Shown piece by piece: positions 7,314 through 14,470 of a stretch of DNA of 14,691 bases. Positions within the stretch are counted from its first letter, which is position 1. Each line of letters begins with the position of its first letter. The DNA lies in assembly GCA_949293925.1 (NCBI GenBank), contig CASFFI010000053.1, positions 1 through 14,691 of the forward strand. Reading direction: 5' to 3'. The notes below the pieces were generated by a model. It saw only the letters and a program-made list of their open reading frames with translations. It searched no databases and was not told the DNA's origin. Made by a program: the position numbers and the translations under genes. This stretch comes from an uncultured Christensenella sp. (lineage in GTDB: Bacteria; Bacillota; Clostridia; Christensenellales; UBA1242).

Positions 7314-9891
7314 GATATTTATTATCTCTATGAATTAGTTTTAAGTATTCTATAAATGCTTTATTATTAATCATATTTTCAAATCCATTAGAAACGATGT
7401 TGTGGAATTCAGTTCTTGCATTTTCCTCATCTTTTGTGATTTTTTCTAATTCCTCTCTTGCAACATTTTCTACATTTATAATATCATTAACAGTTATATT
7501 GTTATTATTTCCAAGATTATTTCTGTAAGCAGTCAAAATATTATTTTTTCTATCTTGATGAATTACAGCAAGAATTAATTGTTGTAATTCCTTTTTAAGT
7601 CTTTCAACTTGAGATTCTGCCAAAGATTGATTTTCGCTACCTACAGAAGTGTTTGCGTTATCAGTTACAGAATTTTCTAGTTCAAAAGTTTTATTTAAAA
7701 TATTTATAATGTTTTGTCTGTCAGCCACGTTAAATGGTACTTTAAATTCAACATATTTATTGCCTTCTTCAGTAAATTCTGGTTGAACAGGGTTACCCAA
7801 AGCATCTTTAGTTAAAGTAACATTTCTGTAATACGAACCCCAATTTTTCTTTTGATTTTGTAAAAACTCTTTATAACCATTTCTTCCGCTAAGAGTATAT
7901 GTACCCAAATCTCTAAGTCTGTCATTTATTGGCAACAATGTTTCTTTTTCAACTTCTCTATATTTATTTATAGCAGAATCTTTTATTGATTTTATACTTC
8001 CTTCAATGTCAGCACCAACTGACTTAGTCGCTTCAAAACCTACACCTTTAACTAGTTCAGTACCACCTTTTAATAAAGATTTACCAATTAATTTAGCCTT
8101 TTTACCTGTAGAAAAGTTTTTATATTTTTCACCGGTTAAAGCTTCTTCTTCAGCCTTTAGTCCTGAGAAAGTTGCATCATAACCTGCCTTTGTACGACCG
8201 CCAATACTTGCAACTGTTTTTAATGGTGAAGTTATAATATTAGTAGCATTTGTCATACCAGTTTTGAAAACGCTAAAGGTCGATTTCCCCTCACCAAATA
8301 AGTTTCCGCCACCAATATACGATGAAATTTTGTCAATAATTTCATTTACGCACATCAATCCTACAACAAATACTAAGAATTTTATAAATCCGTCCCAGAA
8401 AGCGACACCAAAATATGTAATGTTGTTAAATACATCATAAACAGAAAAATATATATTTAATCCTGCGACTGCCGAATATCCAGCAATCACATTTTTAATA
8501 AAATCAGATTTCCAGTTATTAAAGGCCCCTTCTCCTGAAAAAGGTATCATTGAAAGCGGTATTGGAGACAGCACATACAAGAATACGATATTAAACATAC
8601 GCTTTATTAGTCCAATGATTAATACTATAAAGGCATATCCCATAAACAAGCTACCAATTATAGCCATAAATAGATTCATGTCTGACAATGAATAAAAACA
8701 AACTACATTTTTAATTGTTAAATGATAATTTTTTAAAATCGTGCTTGCATTGTCAGTTTGGTCGAATTTTACAACATAATTTTTTGCATATATCCCTGTA
8801 ATTTCATTAGTTTTCTCAGTAGAAATAGTAAAACTTGCATTAGGATTATTTTTAAAGAAAGCAGTAAAATTGTCAGTAAATCCAGTTCTTAATGCATATG
8901 ATATTTTCGAAATTAATCCAAATTTTGCTAAGTCATCAACATATGTATCTTCAAGCAAAATGTAATAATTAGAAATATTTTTATCTAATTTAAAATTCAT
9001 TATTTCTGTTACACCCACTTGTTCATATACGCCATTTTTCAAAGTATAAATTTTGTGTGAAAGGTCATAGTCTAATGAATAATCATAATTATCCAAATCT
9101 TGCACATTCCAAACTTTAGTTAAAAGGTCTTCATAACTAGTAACGTTAGGATATATTTCACTTACTTTTTTATAATCCGCCGTCTCAACAAGGCTACCAC
9201 TTTCAGAAGATGCACTTTTTATTTCTTCTGCTGACAAATCTTGCAAAGACTTTTCATAAATACTTTCATTACAATTAAAATTATAATAATATTCTATCGC
9301 TTTTGACAAATCCCCCACTTCAGACGAAAGGTAATATTCAGCCAATTCAAAAGCGGCCTTTTGGTCCTCAATATCATCGCTATCCATTAATACGCTAATA
9401 TAATCAGATTCATCAGATGTTGAATTAAACAGCATTGAACTAATTGTGTAATACCCACTTAAATTTGTAGCCCCGTCTATTGCTTTTAGCACAATATTTC
9501 CTATCAACATACCAAACATACAAACTGCAGGTATTACGAAAAATCCAACAAATCCTTTTAAGTTATTCAAAATTATTGCTTTCCAACTAATTTTATTTGT
9601 CGCGTACATATTTTTGATAATAGTGATAATTGTAAGCACTATCATCAATATCACACACAAAACTATTAAAGAAATCATCAAGTTTTTAATTACAGATGAA
9701 TCCAAAGCCTGAGAAATAATATCATTGTTACTATTTTCAAAGTTTTCAATTCCTGCAAATTTATTAAAACAGGTTTTAATAACATCACAAGCAGTCAATA
9801 TTGCAGAAAAAATAGAGTATATTATTGATAAAAACCAAAAAGATATACTGTCAACAATCCCCGAAATAATTGATGCAAACCAATCTCCCAT
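7309..9891 (-). CDS. VirB6/TrbL-like polytopic membrane protein of conjugative-element type
   Basis: From the preferred ATG the protein has 860 residues. Predicted membrane segments lie at about 15-36, 68-92, 111-135, 405-428, 433-450, 466-486 and 497-516. A hydrophilic, probably extracellular domain spans 145-400. A long cytoplasmic tail (520-860) is Lys/Glu-rich and ends in a coiled-coil-like stretch (755-830). The region FLYVLSPIPLSMIPF...FNNWKSDFIKNVIAGYSAVAGLNIYF (437-482) resembles the VirB6/TrbL-like channel proteins of Gram-positive integrative conjugative elements. ATG 9891 is chosen over an upstream TTG (9936) because a GAGG site precedes it and the TTG lies in the -35 box of the promoter. 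No other conjugation gene is nearby, so its job here is open. Family assignment is by pattern recognition, not a search. Confidence 0.7.
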   Translation of the reverse strand: MGDWFASIISGIVDSISFWFLSIIYSIFSAILTACDVIKTCFNKFAGIENFENSNNDIISQALDSSVIKNLMISLIVLCVILMIVLTIITIIKNMYATNKISWKAIILNNLKGFVGFFVIPAVCMFGMLIGNIVLKAIDGATNLSGYYTISSMLFNSTSDESDYISVLMDSDDIEDQKAAFELAEYYLSSEVGDLSKAIEYYYNFNCNESIYEKSLQDLSAEEIKSASSESGSLVETADYKKVSEIYPNVTSYEDLLTKVWNVQDLDNYDYSLDYDLSHKIYTLKNGVYEQVGVTEIMNFKLDKNISNYYILLEDTYVDDLAKFGLISKISYALRTGFTDNFTAFFKNNPNASFTISTEKTNEITGIYAKNYVVKFDQTDNASTILKNYHLTIKNVVCFYSLSDMNLFMAIIGSLFMGYAFIVLIIGLIKRMFNIVFLYVLSPIPLSMIPFSGEGAFNNWKSDFIKNVIAGYSAVAGLNIYFSVYDVFNNITYFGVAFWDGFIKFLVFVVGLMCVNEIIDKISSYIGGGNLFGEGKSTFSVFKTGMTNATNIITSPLKTVASIGGRTKAGYDATFSGLKAEEEALTGEKYKNFSTGKKAKLIGKSLLKGGTELVKGVGFEATKSVGADIEGSIKSIKDSAINKYREVEKETLLPINDRLRDLGTYTLSGRNGYKEFLQNQKKNWGSYYRNVTLTKDALGNPVQPEFTEEGNKYVEFKVPFNVADRQNIINILNKTFELENSVTDNANTSVGSENQSLAESQVERLKKELQQLILAVIHQDRKNNILTAYRNNLGNNNNITVNDIINVENVAREELEKITKDEENARTEFHNIVSNGFENMINNKAFIEYLKLIHRDNKYH

Positions 9892-9907
9892 AACTATCCT
9901 CAGATTT

Positions 9908-9936
9908 ATTCTACCACAGAGTTTTAGTTTTGACAA
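9908..9936 (-). promoter_or_regulatory. Strong promoter of the VirB6-like gene
   Basis: On the minus strand TTGTCA (9936-9931), a 17-bp spacer and TAGAAT (9913-9908) each match consensus at five of six bases. TGG before the -10 gives an extended -10. Predicted transcription starts near 9901, leaving a leader of only about 10 bases. The promoter covers the upstream TTG codon and so decides the start at 9891. Confidence 0.75.
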
Positions 9937-10389
9937 GGGGGTATTTTTAAAAAAATGTAAATGATTTAGTAATAATAATATATTTTACGCGTTTAATTAC
10001 CTACTAATTTAGTATTAATATTAAAAATTAGAATTCAAATAAAATCAATATTAAGCAAAATGAAAATATTGTTTTTTAAATCAGATTTAAAAAAATCAAC
10101 AAAATAAATTTACATATAAATAAATTAACATAAAGCAAGGGGAAAATATAATTTTATATATGTAAATTTTAATAAAATCACCATGTCATAAAAATTACGA
10201 TTTCATTTAATAAATCGCAAATTTAAACTAAAATTCATACAAAAATATTGTAACATTTTAAGAACACTTAAAAAGATATTTTTAAAGCAAATAGTAAAAA
10301 TGATGAAACCAGTGCATTAAAAGAATTATAAAAAAAGGATAATTAAAACATTATCCTTAATTTTTTAAATATTGAATTTTTTAAATAAA
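9937..10389. other. Non-coding region between the VirB6-like gene and the SPFH operon
   Basis: AT-rich, with no supportable gene. It holds the operon terminator (10330-10358). A small hairpin, TTACGATTT (10195-10203) with AAATCGCAA (10212-10220), closes fully only in minus-strand RNA, by a G-U pair. A plus-strand open stretch of 19 codons (10272-10331) ends just before the terminator and may be a gene remnant. Confidence 0.55.
10330..10358 (-). terminator. Terminator of the SPFH/zinc-ribbon operon
   Basis: AAGGATAAT (10335-10343) and ATTATCCTT (10350-10358) form a perfect 9-bp stem with loop TAAAAC. On the minus strand the stem runs straight into seven T. A run of six T also follows on the plus strand, so it could act in both directions. 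Confidence 0.75.
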
Positions 10390-10761
10390 TCATTCTCTCT
10401 TACAATTAGGGCAAACTCCAGAGTCATCTAGTTCTGTGCCACAAATATCACACATTTTTGCATTCACAGTTCCAATATTTGCAATATTCCCCTCTTTTAC
10501 GCTTCCTTTGTCAACCTTCATTGAATTAGATATAATTAACATAATTACAGAAGCGATGAGTCCAATAAGTCCTGCTATTGAAAGCAATGAACCAAAAATA
10601 ATTTCAATAATTGTAGCGATTTTACCTGTATTTTTAGCACCCACCACTATCAAAATAATTCCAACAGCCATAACTGCAAGTGAAAGCACTAAAATAATGA
10701 TAGATAAAATATTTAAGTCTTTTTTCCCGTGATAAACATCTTTATAATTTCTACTATTCAT
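10390..10761 (-). CDS. Two-helix membrane protein with C-terminal zinc ribbon
   Basis: From ATG 10761 the protein has 123 residues. It has a short charged N-terminus, two membrane segments (about 17-41 and 49-78) and a cytosolic-type zinc ribbon with Cys 104, 107, 117 and 120 (CDICG..CPNC). The ATG is preferred to an in-frame GTG at 10782 because an AAGGTGG site lies 6 bases before it, and because this start sits 1 bp after the stop of the SPFH gene. It is the last gene of a three-gene operon in which every product carries a zinc ribbon. It probably anchors or partners the SPFH protein at the membrane; this is inference from context. The family is not recognised precisely. Confidence 0.85.
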   Translation of the reverse strand: MNSRNYKDVYHGKKDLNILSIIILVLSLAVMAVGIILIVVGAKNTGKIATIIEIIFGSLLSIAGLIGLIASVIMLIISNSMKVDKGSVKEGNIANIGTVNAKMCDICGTELDDSGVCPNCKRE

Positions 10762-10762
10762 A

Positions 10763-11818
10763 TTATTCCACCTTAGTCCCACATTCTGAACAGAATTTTG
10801 CTTTCTTATTTACAATCTTACCGCAATTAGGACAAAATTTGCCAAGTTTAGCACCACATTCTGGACAAAATTTTGCTTTTGCAGGGATACTAGCACCACA
10901 ATTAAAGCAGTCTATTCTTTCTCCCTTTTTCTTTGGTTCTTCATCTTTTGCGTTTTGCAAAGATGAATTAAACATACCACCCATTGCACCAGATGCACCT
11001 AATCCTACACCAATAGCTGCGAAATTTGCACCATTTGGATTATTTGCAGCATCTTCAATAGCATTAGCTGTTTTATATTGAGCATAAGTTCCCATTTTGT
11101 CGCCAAGAACACCTAATTTTGTGCGTTCATCTAACGCCTTTTCTACATCATCAGGTAGTGAAATATTTTCAATTACAAAATTAGAAATTTTAAGACCTAA
11201 TTTGTCAAATTCTATAGAAACAATCTTTTTAGTTTCATCAGCTATTTCCCTATAATTAGATGCAAGATCTAAAGCACTAATTTTATTTTCAGCTATGGTA
11301 TCTGTTAGAGCTGATACTAATACAGGACGCAACTGTTCAGCCACATCAGCAACTCTGTAAACAGCATTTGTTCCAAATACTTCTTTCATAAATTTACCAG
11401 GATCGCTCACTCTAAAATTATATGTCCCAAAACCTCTAATACGAACATTTCCAAAATCAGCATCTCTCATCATTATAGGATTTTGTGTTCCCCATTTTTG
11501 ACCTATAAATTGTTTAGTATTTACAAAATAAACTTCTGCTTTAATAGGACTATCAAAACCAGTTGGCAAACTTAAAAGTTTTGTCAAAAATGGTATATTT
11601 TCCGTACTTAATTTATATGTACCAGGACCAAACACATCACAGATTTGACCTTTATGAATAAATAGTGCCGATTGACTTTCTCTAACTACTAAAGTGGAAC
11701 TATTCATTATTTCATCTCTATCTTCCAAAGGATATCTATAAACAATAACATCTTTTGAATTATCTTTCCATTCGATTACTGATAAAAACTGTTTTTTGAA
11801 TTTACTAAAAAAACCCAT
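10763..11818 (-). CDS. SPFH-domain protein with two C-terminal zinc ribbons (YdjI-like)
   Basis: The 351-residue protein has an SPFH (stomatin/flotillin-type) domain over about 35-235. It has a Gly/Ala-rich linker (about 258-285) and two zinc ribbons, Cys 304/307/318/321 and 329/332/343/346. The segment AEVYFVNTKQFIGQKWGT (94-111) closely follows Bacillus YdjI, a protein known to recruit a PspA homologue to the membrane. There is no N-terminal membrane helix, so membrane contact would be peripheral or through the next gene's product. The start has an AAAGGAG site 5 bases upstream. The gene lies 9 bp after the small zinc-ribbon gene and 1 bp before the membrane zinc-ribbon gene. No PspA-like gene is present in the window. 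Confidence 0.9.
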   Translation of the reverse strand: MGFFSKFKKQFLSVIEWKDNSKDVIVYRYPLEDRDEIMNSSTLVVRESQSALFIHKGQICDVFGPGTYKLSTENIPFLTKLLSLPTGFDSPIKAEVYFVNTKQFIGQKWGTQNPIMMRDADFGNVRIRGFGTYNFRVSDPGKFMKEVFGTNAVYRVADVAEQLRPVLVSALTDTIAENKISALDLASNYREIADETKKIVSIEFDKLGLKISNFVIENISLPDDVEKALDERTKLGVLGDKMGTYAQYKTANAIEDAANNPNGANFAAIGVGLGASGAMGGMFNSSLQNAKDEEPKKKGERIDCFNCGASIPAKAKFCPECGAKLGKFCPNCGKIVNKKAKFCSECGTKVE

Positions 11819-11827
11819 ATTTCTCCT

Positions 11828-12061
11828 TTAATCACCATCAGATTTATGACTGTTAAAAATGCCGTTTAAAATATCAATGCCTATACCTAATCCTAAAAAA
11901 TTATCTAAATCATTTGATGAAGTAATAGATTTAGTACCATCTAGATTTTTTTCAGATTCATTTATGTCTTCAAGATGAGATGGTAGCATACTGCCACAAT
12001 ATTCACATTTTTTAGAATTTGTATAGTTTGCACCACAATTCGGACATTTTGTATCAGCCAT
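11828..12061 (-). CDS. Small zinc-ribbon protein
   Basis: The 77-residue protein opens with a zinc ribbon, Cys 6, 9, 19 and 22 (CPNCGANY..CEYCG). A polar linker follows, then a hydrophobic glycine-rich stretch FLGLGIGIDILNGIF (about 55-69) that is short for a full membrane helix. An AAGAGG site precedes the ATG. It is the first gene of the operon with the SPFH protein. Bacillus ydj clusters also pair an SPFH protein with zinc-ribbon proteins, so a shared complex is plausible. No specific function can be assigned. Confidence 0.82.
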   Translation of the reverse strand: MADTKCPNCGANYTNSKKCEYCGSMLPSHLEDINESEKNLDGTKSITSSNDLDNFLGLGIGIDILNGIFNSHKSDGD

Positions 12062-12077
12062 ATTTTCCTCTTATTAT

Positions 12078-12106
12078 AGTTTACATATAATATTAAATAT
12101 TGTCAA
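12078..12106 (-). promoter_or_regulatory. Promoter of the SPFH/zinc-ribbon operon
   Basis: A perfect TTGACA (12106-12101, minus strand) is followed after 17 bp by TAAACT (12083-12078). A perfect TATAAT also occurs at 12078-12073, but 22 bp away, too far for the usual spacing. The leader would be about 10 bases. Confidence 0.5.
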
Positions 12107-12144
12107 CTAAAAGAACAATTAATACGAACAAATTATAAAATAAT

Positions 12145-12171
12145 AAAAAAAGCAAAAGATATAACTTTTGC
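12145..12171 (-). terminator. Terminator of the unknown 487-residue gene
   Basis: GCAAAAG (12152-12158) and CTTTTGC (12165-12171) form a 7-bp stem with loop ATATAA. On the minus strand seven T follow at once (12151-12145). It lies 4 bp after the stop codon. Confidence 0.75.
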
Positions 12172-12175
12172 AAAT

Positions 12176-13639
12176 TTATAAATTTAAAATTTCTGATTCT
12201 TTAGGAGTATTAATCAGTTTTCCTGTAAACAGAGCTCTCCAACTAGATGGAAAATATGAAATTAATTTTTCAATTATCAAATATTGATTTTCTCTTTCTG
12301 TATTTGAAAACAAATCTTTAGCAGCTTGATCTAAATTCCCGCTATTTATTTCATATAATAAACTTCCTTCTGCATTAACATTACCACAAAAAGATTTAAA
12401 TTTTTTTACTACTTGTAATCTAACTTCTTCTATAGCTTTATTAATTGTATTATCACCCAAAATTTCATCGATACTTTTACCATTTATAGAATATAAACTC
12501 TTGACATATTTAATAACATTTTCCTCATCCTGCTTATTTTCAATGAGGCAATAACCTTTTTTTATGCTTTCTAAATATTTTTCAATATAAAAATATTTTA
12601 AGCACGATTTGAATGAAATTAATAATTTATCTTTGACATCTTTATTTTTTAAAAATCTATTAATTGTATCTATATCTAAGTGTGGTAATACACCCAAAAC
12701 ACCATCTGGATTAAGTTTAATTTTATTGCCAAATCTTCTTACAATAAATCTTTTGATAGTTGCAGTACTATCTTCACCAGGCTCACCGTTTTTTCTTTCA
12801 TACCCTGTATTTACAAAAATTGTATTTAAAATACATCTTTTAATATCTAAAGTAGTTGAAAATCGTAATTTACCTGCTAAAGCACGGTAATTATCGGCAG
12901 TTCTATTGCTACACATATTAGATCTTTTAACACTTTCTCCACAATATTCTCTGAATAATCCTGTATTTTTAACAAAGATACTAGCTGGAGATTTTTCATT
13001 TTTAAAATTTGCCTTATTAAATATATCCTCTCTTAATTCTAATAATAAATTTTCATATTTTTCACATAATTTTTTTAACTTGCCTGAATGTTTTGAATTA
13101 ATGTGAGTAAAACTAGCTAAATATACTGCAGGCAGACAAACAAAAGCCAATTCGTTAATTTCTAATAACTTATCAAGAAAATCTTCTTTGCACGAAATAT
13201 AATAATCTAATTTTTTGTCATAATCAATGTTCTCTGGATGTTTATCAAGCAATTCACACATAACTTCCATAATATTTTTATTTTTTAAATATATTAAAAA
13301 TTCTTTTGCTTTTTCATAATTCTCATTTGTATTAGGACATATTGAAAAAATTCTTAATAATTTTTGTTGTAGATTATAATATCTTTGTTTTTTATATTGA
13401 TTATTTGCTTTAGAACTATTATCCGAATTTGCATCTTTTGTTAAATTTGTAACATCTATACCTGGTCTTTTACTACTAGTATCTTCATCACGAATACCAA
13501 TAATATTTCCATCTTCATCACAAATATAACCATATTTTAAACGTCGTTCTTCTTCAGTTTTTTTAATAAAAACATTAATATTAACAATTTCCCCGTCACC
13601 ATTAAATATATTTCCATATTTTGTATAGTAAGAACCCAT
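12176..13639 (-). CDS. Unrecognised 487-residue soluble protein
   Basis: I do not recognise this protein. No signal peptide or membrane helix is visible; the most hydrophobic stretch (164-177) is too short. The N-terminus carries two copies of a short motif, KYGNIFNGDGEIVNI (7-21) and KYGYICDEDGNIIGI (35-49), 28 residues apart. They could be beta-hairpins, and the DG cores recall YD-type or acidic metal-binding loops. A polar Asn/Ser/Lys-rich linker (about 50-85) leads to a long, mostly helical and basic domain (86-487). Eleven scattered cysteines form no CxxC pair. The start has an AGAGGTGG site 6 bases upstream. It is transcribed alone, with its own promoter and terminator. Sequence style suggests an accessory gene, but this is weak. 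Confidence 0.85.
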   Translation of the reverse strand: MGSYYTKYGNIFNGDGEIVNINVFIKKTEEERRLKYGYICDEDGNIIGIRDEDTSSKRPGIDVTNLTKDANSDNSSKANNQYKKQRYYNLQQKLLRIFSICPNTNENYEKAKEFLIYLKNKNIMEVMCELLDKHPENIDYDKKLDYYISCKEDFLDKLLEINELAFVCLPAVYLASFTHINSKHSGKLKKLCEKYENLLLELREDIFNKANFKNEKSPASIFVKNTGLFREYCGESVKRSNMCSNRTADNYRALAGKLRFSTTLDIKRCILNTIFVNTGYERKNGEPGEDSTATIKRFIVRRFGNKIKLNPDGVLGVLPHLDIDTINRFLKNKDVKDKLLISFKSCLKYFYIEKYLESIKKGYCLIENKQDEENVIKYVKSLYSINGKSIDEILGDNTINKAIEEVRLQVVKKFKSFCGNVNAEGSLLYEINSGNLDQAAKDLFSNTERENQYLIIEKLISYFPSSWRALFTGKLINTPKESEILNL

Positions 13640-13665
13640 AATAAACCACCTCTAAAATTGTTCTA

Positions 13666-13693
13666 ATAATATCATAAATAAAATTTTTTTCAA
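13666..13693 (-). promoter_or_regulatory. Promoter of the unknown 487-residue gene
   Basis: On the minus strand TTGAAA (13693-13688), a 16-bp spacer and TATTAT (13671-13666) with TGA directly before the -10 form an extended -10 promoter. The leader is about 20 bases. Confidence 0.6.
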
Positions 13694-13726
13694 GACCCTT
13701 TTTAATTTTTTTGAAAAATTTTTAAT

Positions 13727-13751
13727 AAAAAAGAGCAACTGATGTTGCCCT
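13727..13751 (-). terminator. Terminator of the Ser/Asn-rich peptide gene
   Basis: In minus-strand RNA AGGGCAAC (13751-13744) pairs fully with GTTGCTCT (13739-13732), including one G-U pair. The loop is ATCA, and a T-run interrupted only further on follows. The plus-strand version would carry an A-C mismatch, so the direction is clear. Confidence 0.8.
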
Positions 13752-13763
13752 TTAGGTAAAAAG

Positions 13764-13985
13764 CTATGAACAATTTTTAGAATCTAAGCTTTTATTAGCC
13801 TTTGCAGTTGATGCACTCTTTGCACTTTTTGTGTTTGATGCGCTTTTAACATTGCTTTGAGACTTTGTCGCGTTCGAAACATTTGAAGAATTTGTTGTGT
13901 TAGAAGTGTTTGAACTATTTGAACAACTTTTACAATTCTTTTCGTTTGAACTAGCCTTAGATTTCTTGTTTTTCTTACCAAACAT
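13764..13985 (-). CDS. 73-residue Ser/Asn/Lys-rich low-complexity peptide
   Basis: The peptide is highly polar: about half its residues are Ser or Asn and most of the rest Lys, Thr or Ala. It has a basic start (MFGKKNKKSK), cysteines at 18, 21 and 72 (NCKSC, and NCS at the C-terminus) and no signal or membrane segment. It is likely disordered. It is accepted as a gene because an AAGGGG site lies 6 bases before the ATG and a strong terminator follows 12 bp after the stop. The overlapping frame at 13784-14023 has no ribosome site and is rejected. Small peptides of this style with terminal cysteines seem familiar from uncultured Clostridia, but no function is known to me. Confidence 0.7.
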   Translation of the reverse strand: MFGKKNKKSKASSNEKNCKSCSNSSNTSNTTNSSNVSNATKSQSNVKSASNTKSAKSASTAKANKSLDSKNCS

Positions 13986-14000
13986 TTTTTACCCCTTTTA

Positions 14001-14020
14001 TGTAAGGCAATTGCCTTACA
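14001..14020. promoter_or_regulatory. Perfect 20-bp palindrome upstream of the Ser/Asn-rich peptide gene
   Basis: TGTAAGGCAATTGCCTTACA is identical on both strands. It begins 16 bp before the ATG at 13985. No T-run follows on either strand, so it is not a terminator. It is most simply an operator for a dimeric regulator, or a leader hairpin (8-bp stem, AATT loop). Confidence 0.55.
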
Positions 14021-14040
14021 CAAGTATTATGTGTTATAAT
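14011..14040 (+). promoter_or_regulatory. Possible plus-strand promoter overlapping the palindrome
   Basis: TATAAT (14035-14040) preceded by TGT is a perfect extended -10. TTGCCT (14011-14016), inside the palindrome, could serve as -35 with an 18-bp spacer. There is no plus-strand gene before the tRNAs at 14490, so its product is unclear. Confidence 0.3.
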
Positions 14041-14435
14041 ATGAATATTTATTAAATTAATAAATGACAGATTTTTCCAATCTCATATAATCATAAATTT
14101 ATATATCAAAAACAAGTATATATACCATTTAATCAATAGACACTATAATCTATATTTGTGTAATAATATTATACCTTAACTGAACACTCATTACATTAAA
14201 GTTATACTTTAAATAGTAATTTAATATGATAATATATTAGTTAATGGTTACTAAATATGTGTTAATGATATAATATCATACTTTAACTAAATTCTTTAAA
14301 TAGAAAAATTACACTTTAAATTAATAATGTAATACGATAATATATTATTGTTTAAAAAAATTTAAAATATTGTTATAACTAAAATAAATAATATAATAAA
14401 AAAATCAATAAAATTAAAAATTTTTGTAAAATTTG
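14041..14435. other. Non-coding AT-rich region upstream of the tRNA genes
   Basis: No supportable gene on either strand. It is occupied mainly by a diverged direct repeat (14151-14347). No integrase, IS end or tRNA fragment was seen. Confidence 0.6.
14151..14347. repeat. Diverged direct repeat, about 105-bp period
   Basis: The best-conserved parts are 14202-14239 and 14309-14347: 34 of 39 aligned columns agree, with one gap. Both end in GATAATATATTA, 108 bp apart. Weaker similarity extends left (TGTGTAAT at 14157 and TGTGTTAAT at 14258; CTTAACT and CTTTAACT). This looks like an old tandem duplication in non-coding DNA. Confidence 0.55.
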
Positions 14436-14464
14436 TTGACAGGCATATTTTTTTATGATAATAT
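14436..14464 (+). promoter_or_regulatory. Promoter of the tRNA-Val / tRNA-Gly unit
   Basis: A perfect TTGACA (14436-14441), a 17-bp spacer and TAATAT (14459-14464) give a predicted start near 14471, about 19 bases before tRNA-Val. Confidence 0.65.
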
Positions 14465-14470
14465 AAACTT

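Noticed and set aside
9892..9936. 15-residue N-terminal extension of the VirB6-like protein from TTG
   Set aside because: The codon is part of a strong -35 box, and the later ATG has a ribosome site.
10195..10220. Hairpin TTACGATTT/AAATCGCAA as a second terminator
   Set aside because: Only a short T-run follows on the minus strand and a strong terminator for the operon already lies upstream; the VirB6-like gene does not end here.
10762..10782. GTG start for the two-helix zinc-ribbon protein
   Set aside because: It would overlap the SPFH gene, and the AAGGTGG site is correctly placed only for ATG 10761.
12073..12106. TTGACA with perfect TATAAT as operon promoter
   Set aside because: The 22-bp spacing is too long; TAAACT at 17 bp is the better -10.
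6423..13985. Complete mobile element or defence island
   Set aside because: No integrase, transposase, relaxase, restriction enzyme or nuclease motif was seen; only single accessory-looking genes support the idea.
13764..13985. Toxin-antitoxin pair of the 73-residue peptide with the 487-residue protein
   Set aside because: A strong terminator and a separate promoter lie between them, and neither has a toxin or antitoxin motif.
14001..14020. Palindrome as an intrinsic terminator
   Set aside because: No T-run on either strand, and it lies before, not after, a gene.
13784..14023. 79-codon minus-strand frame overlapping the Ser/Asn-rich peptide gene
   Set aside because: It has no ribosome site, runs through the palindrome, and is the shifted frame of a low-complexity gene that has a proper ribosome site.
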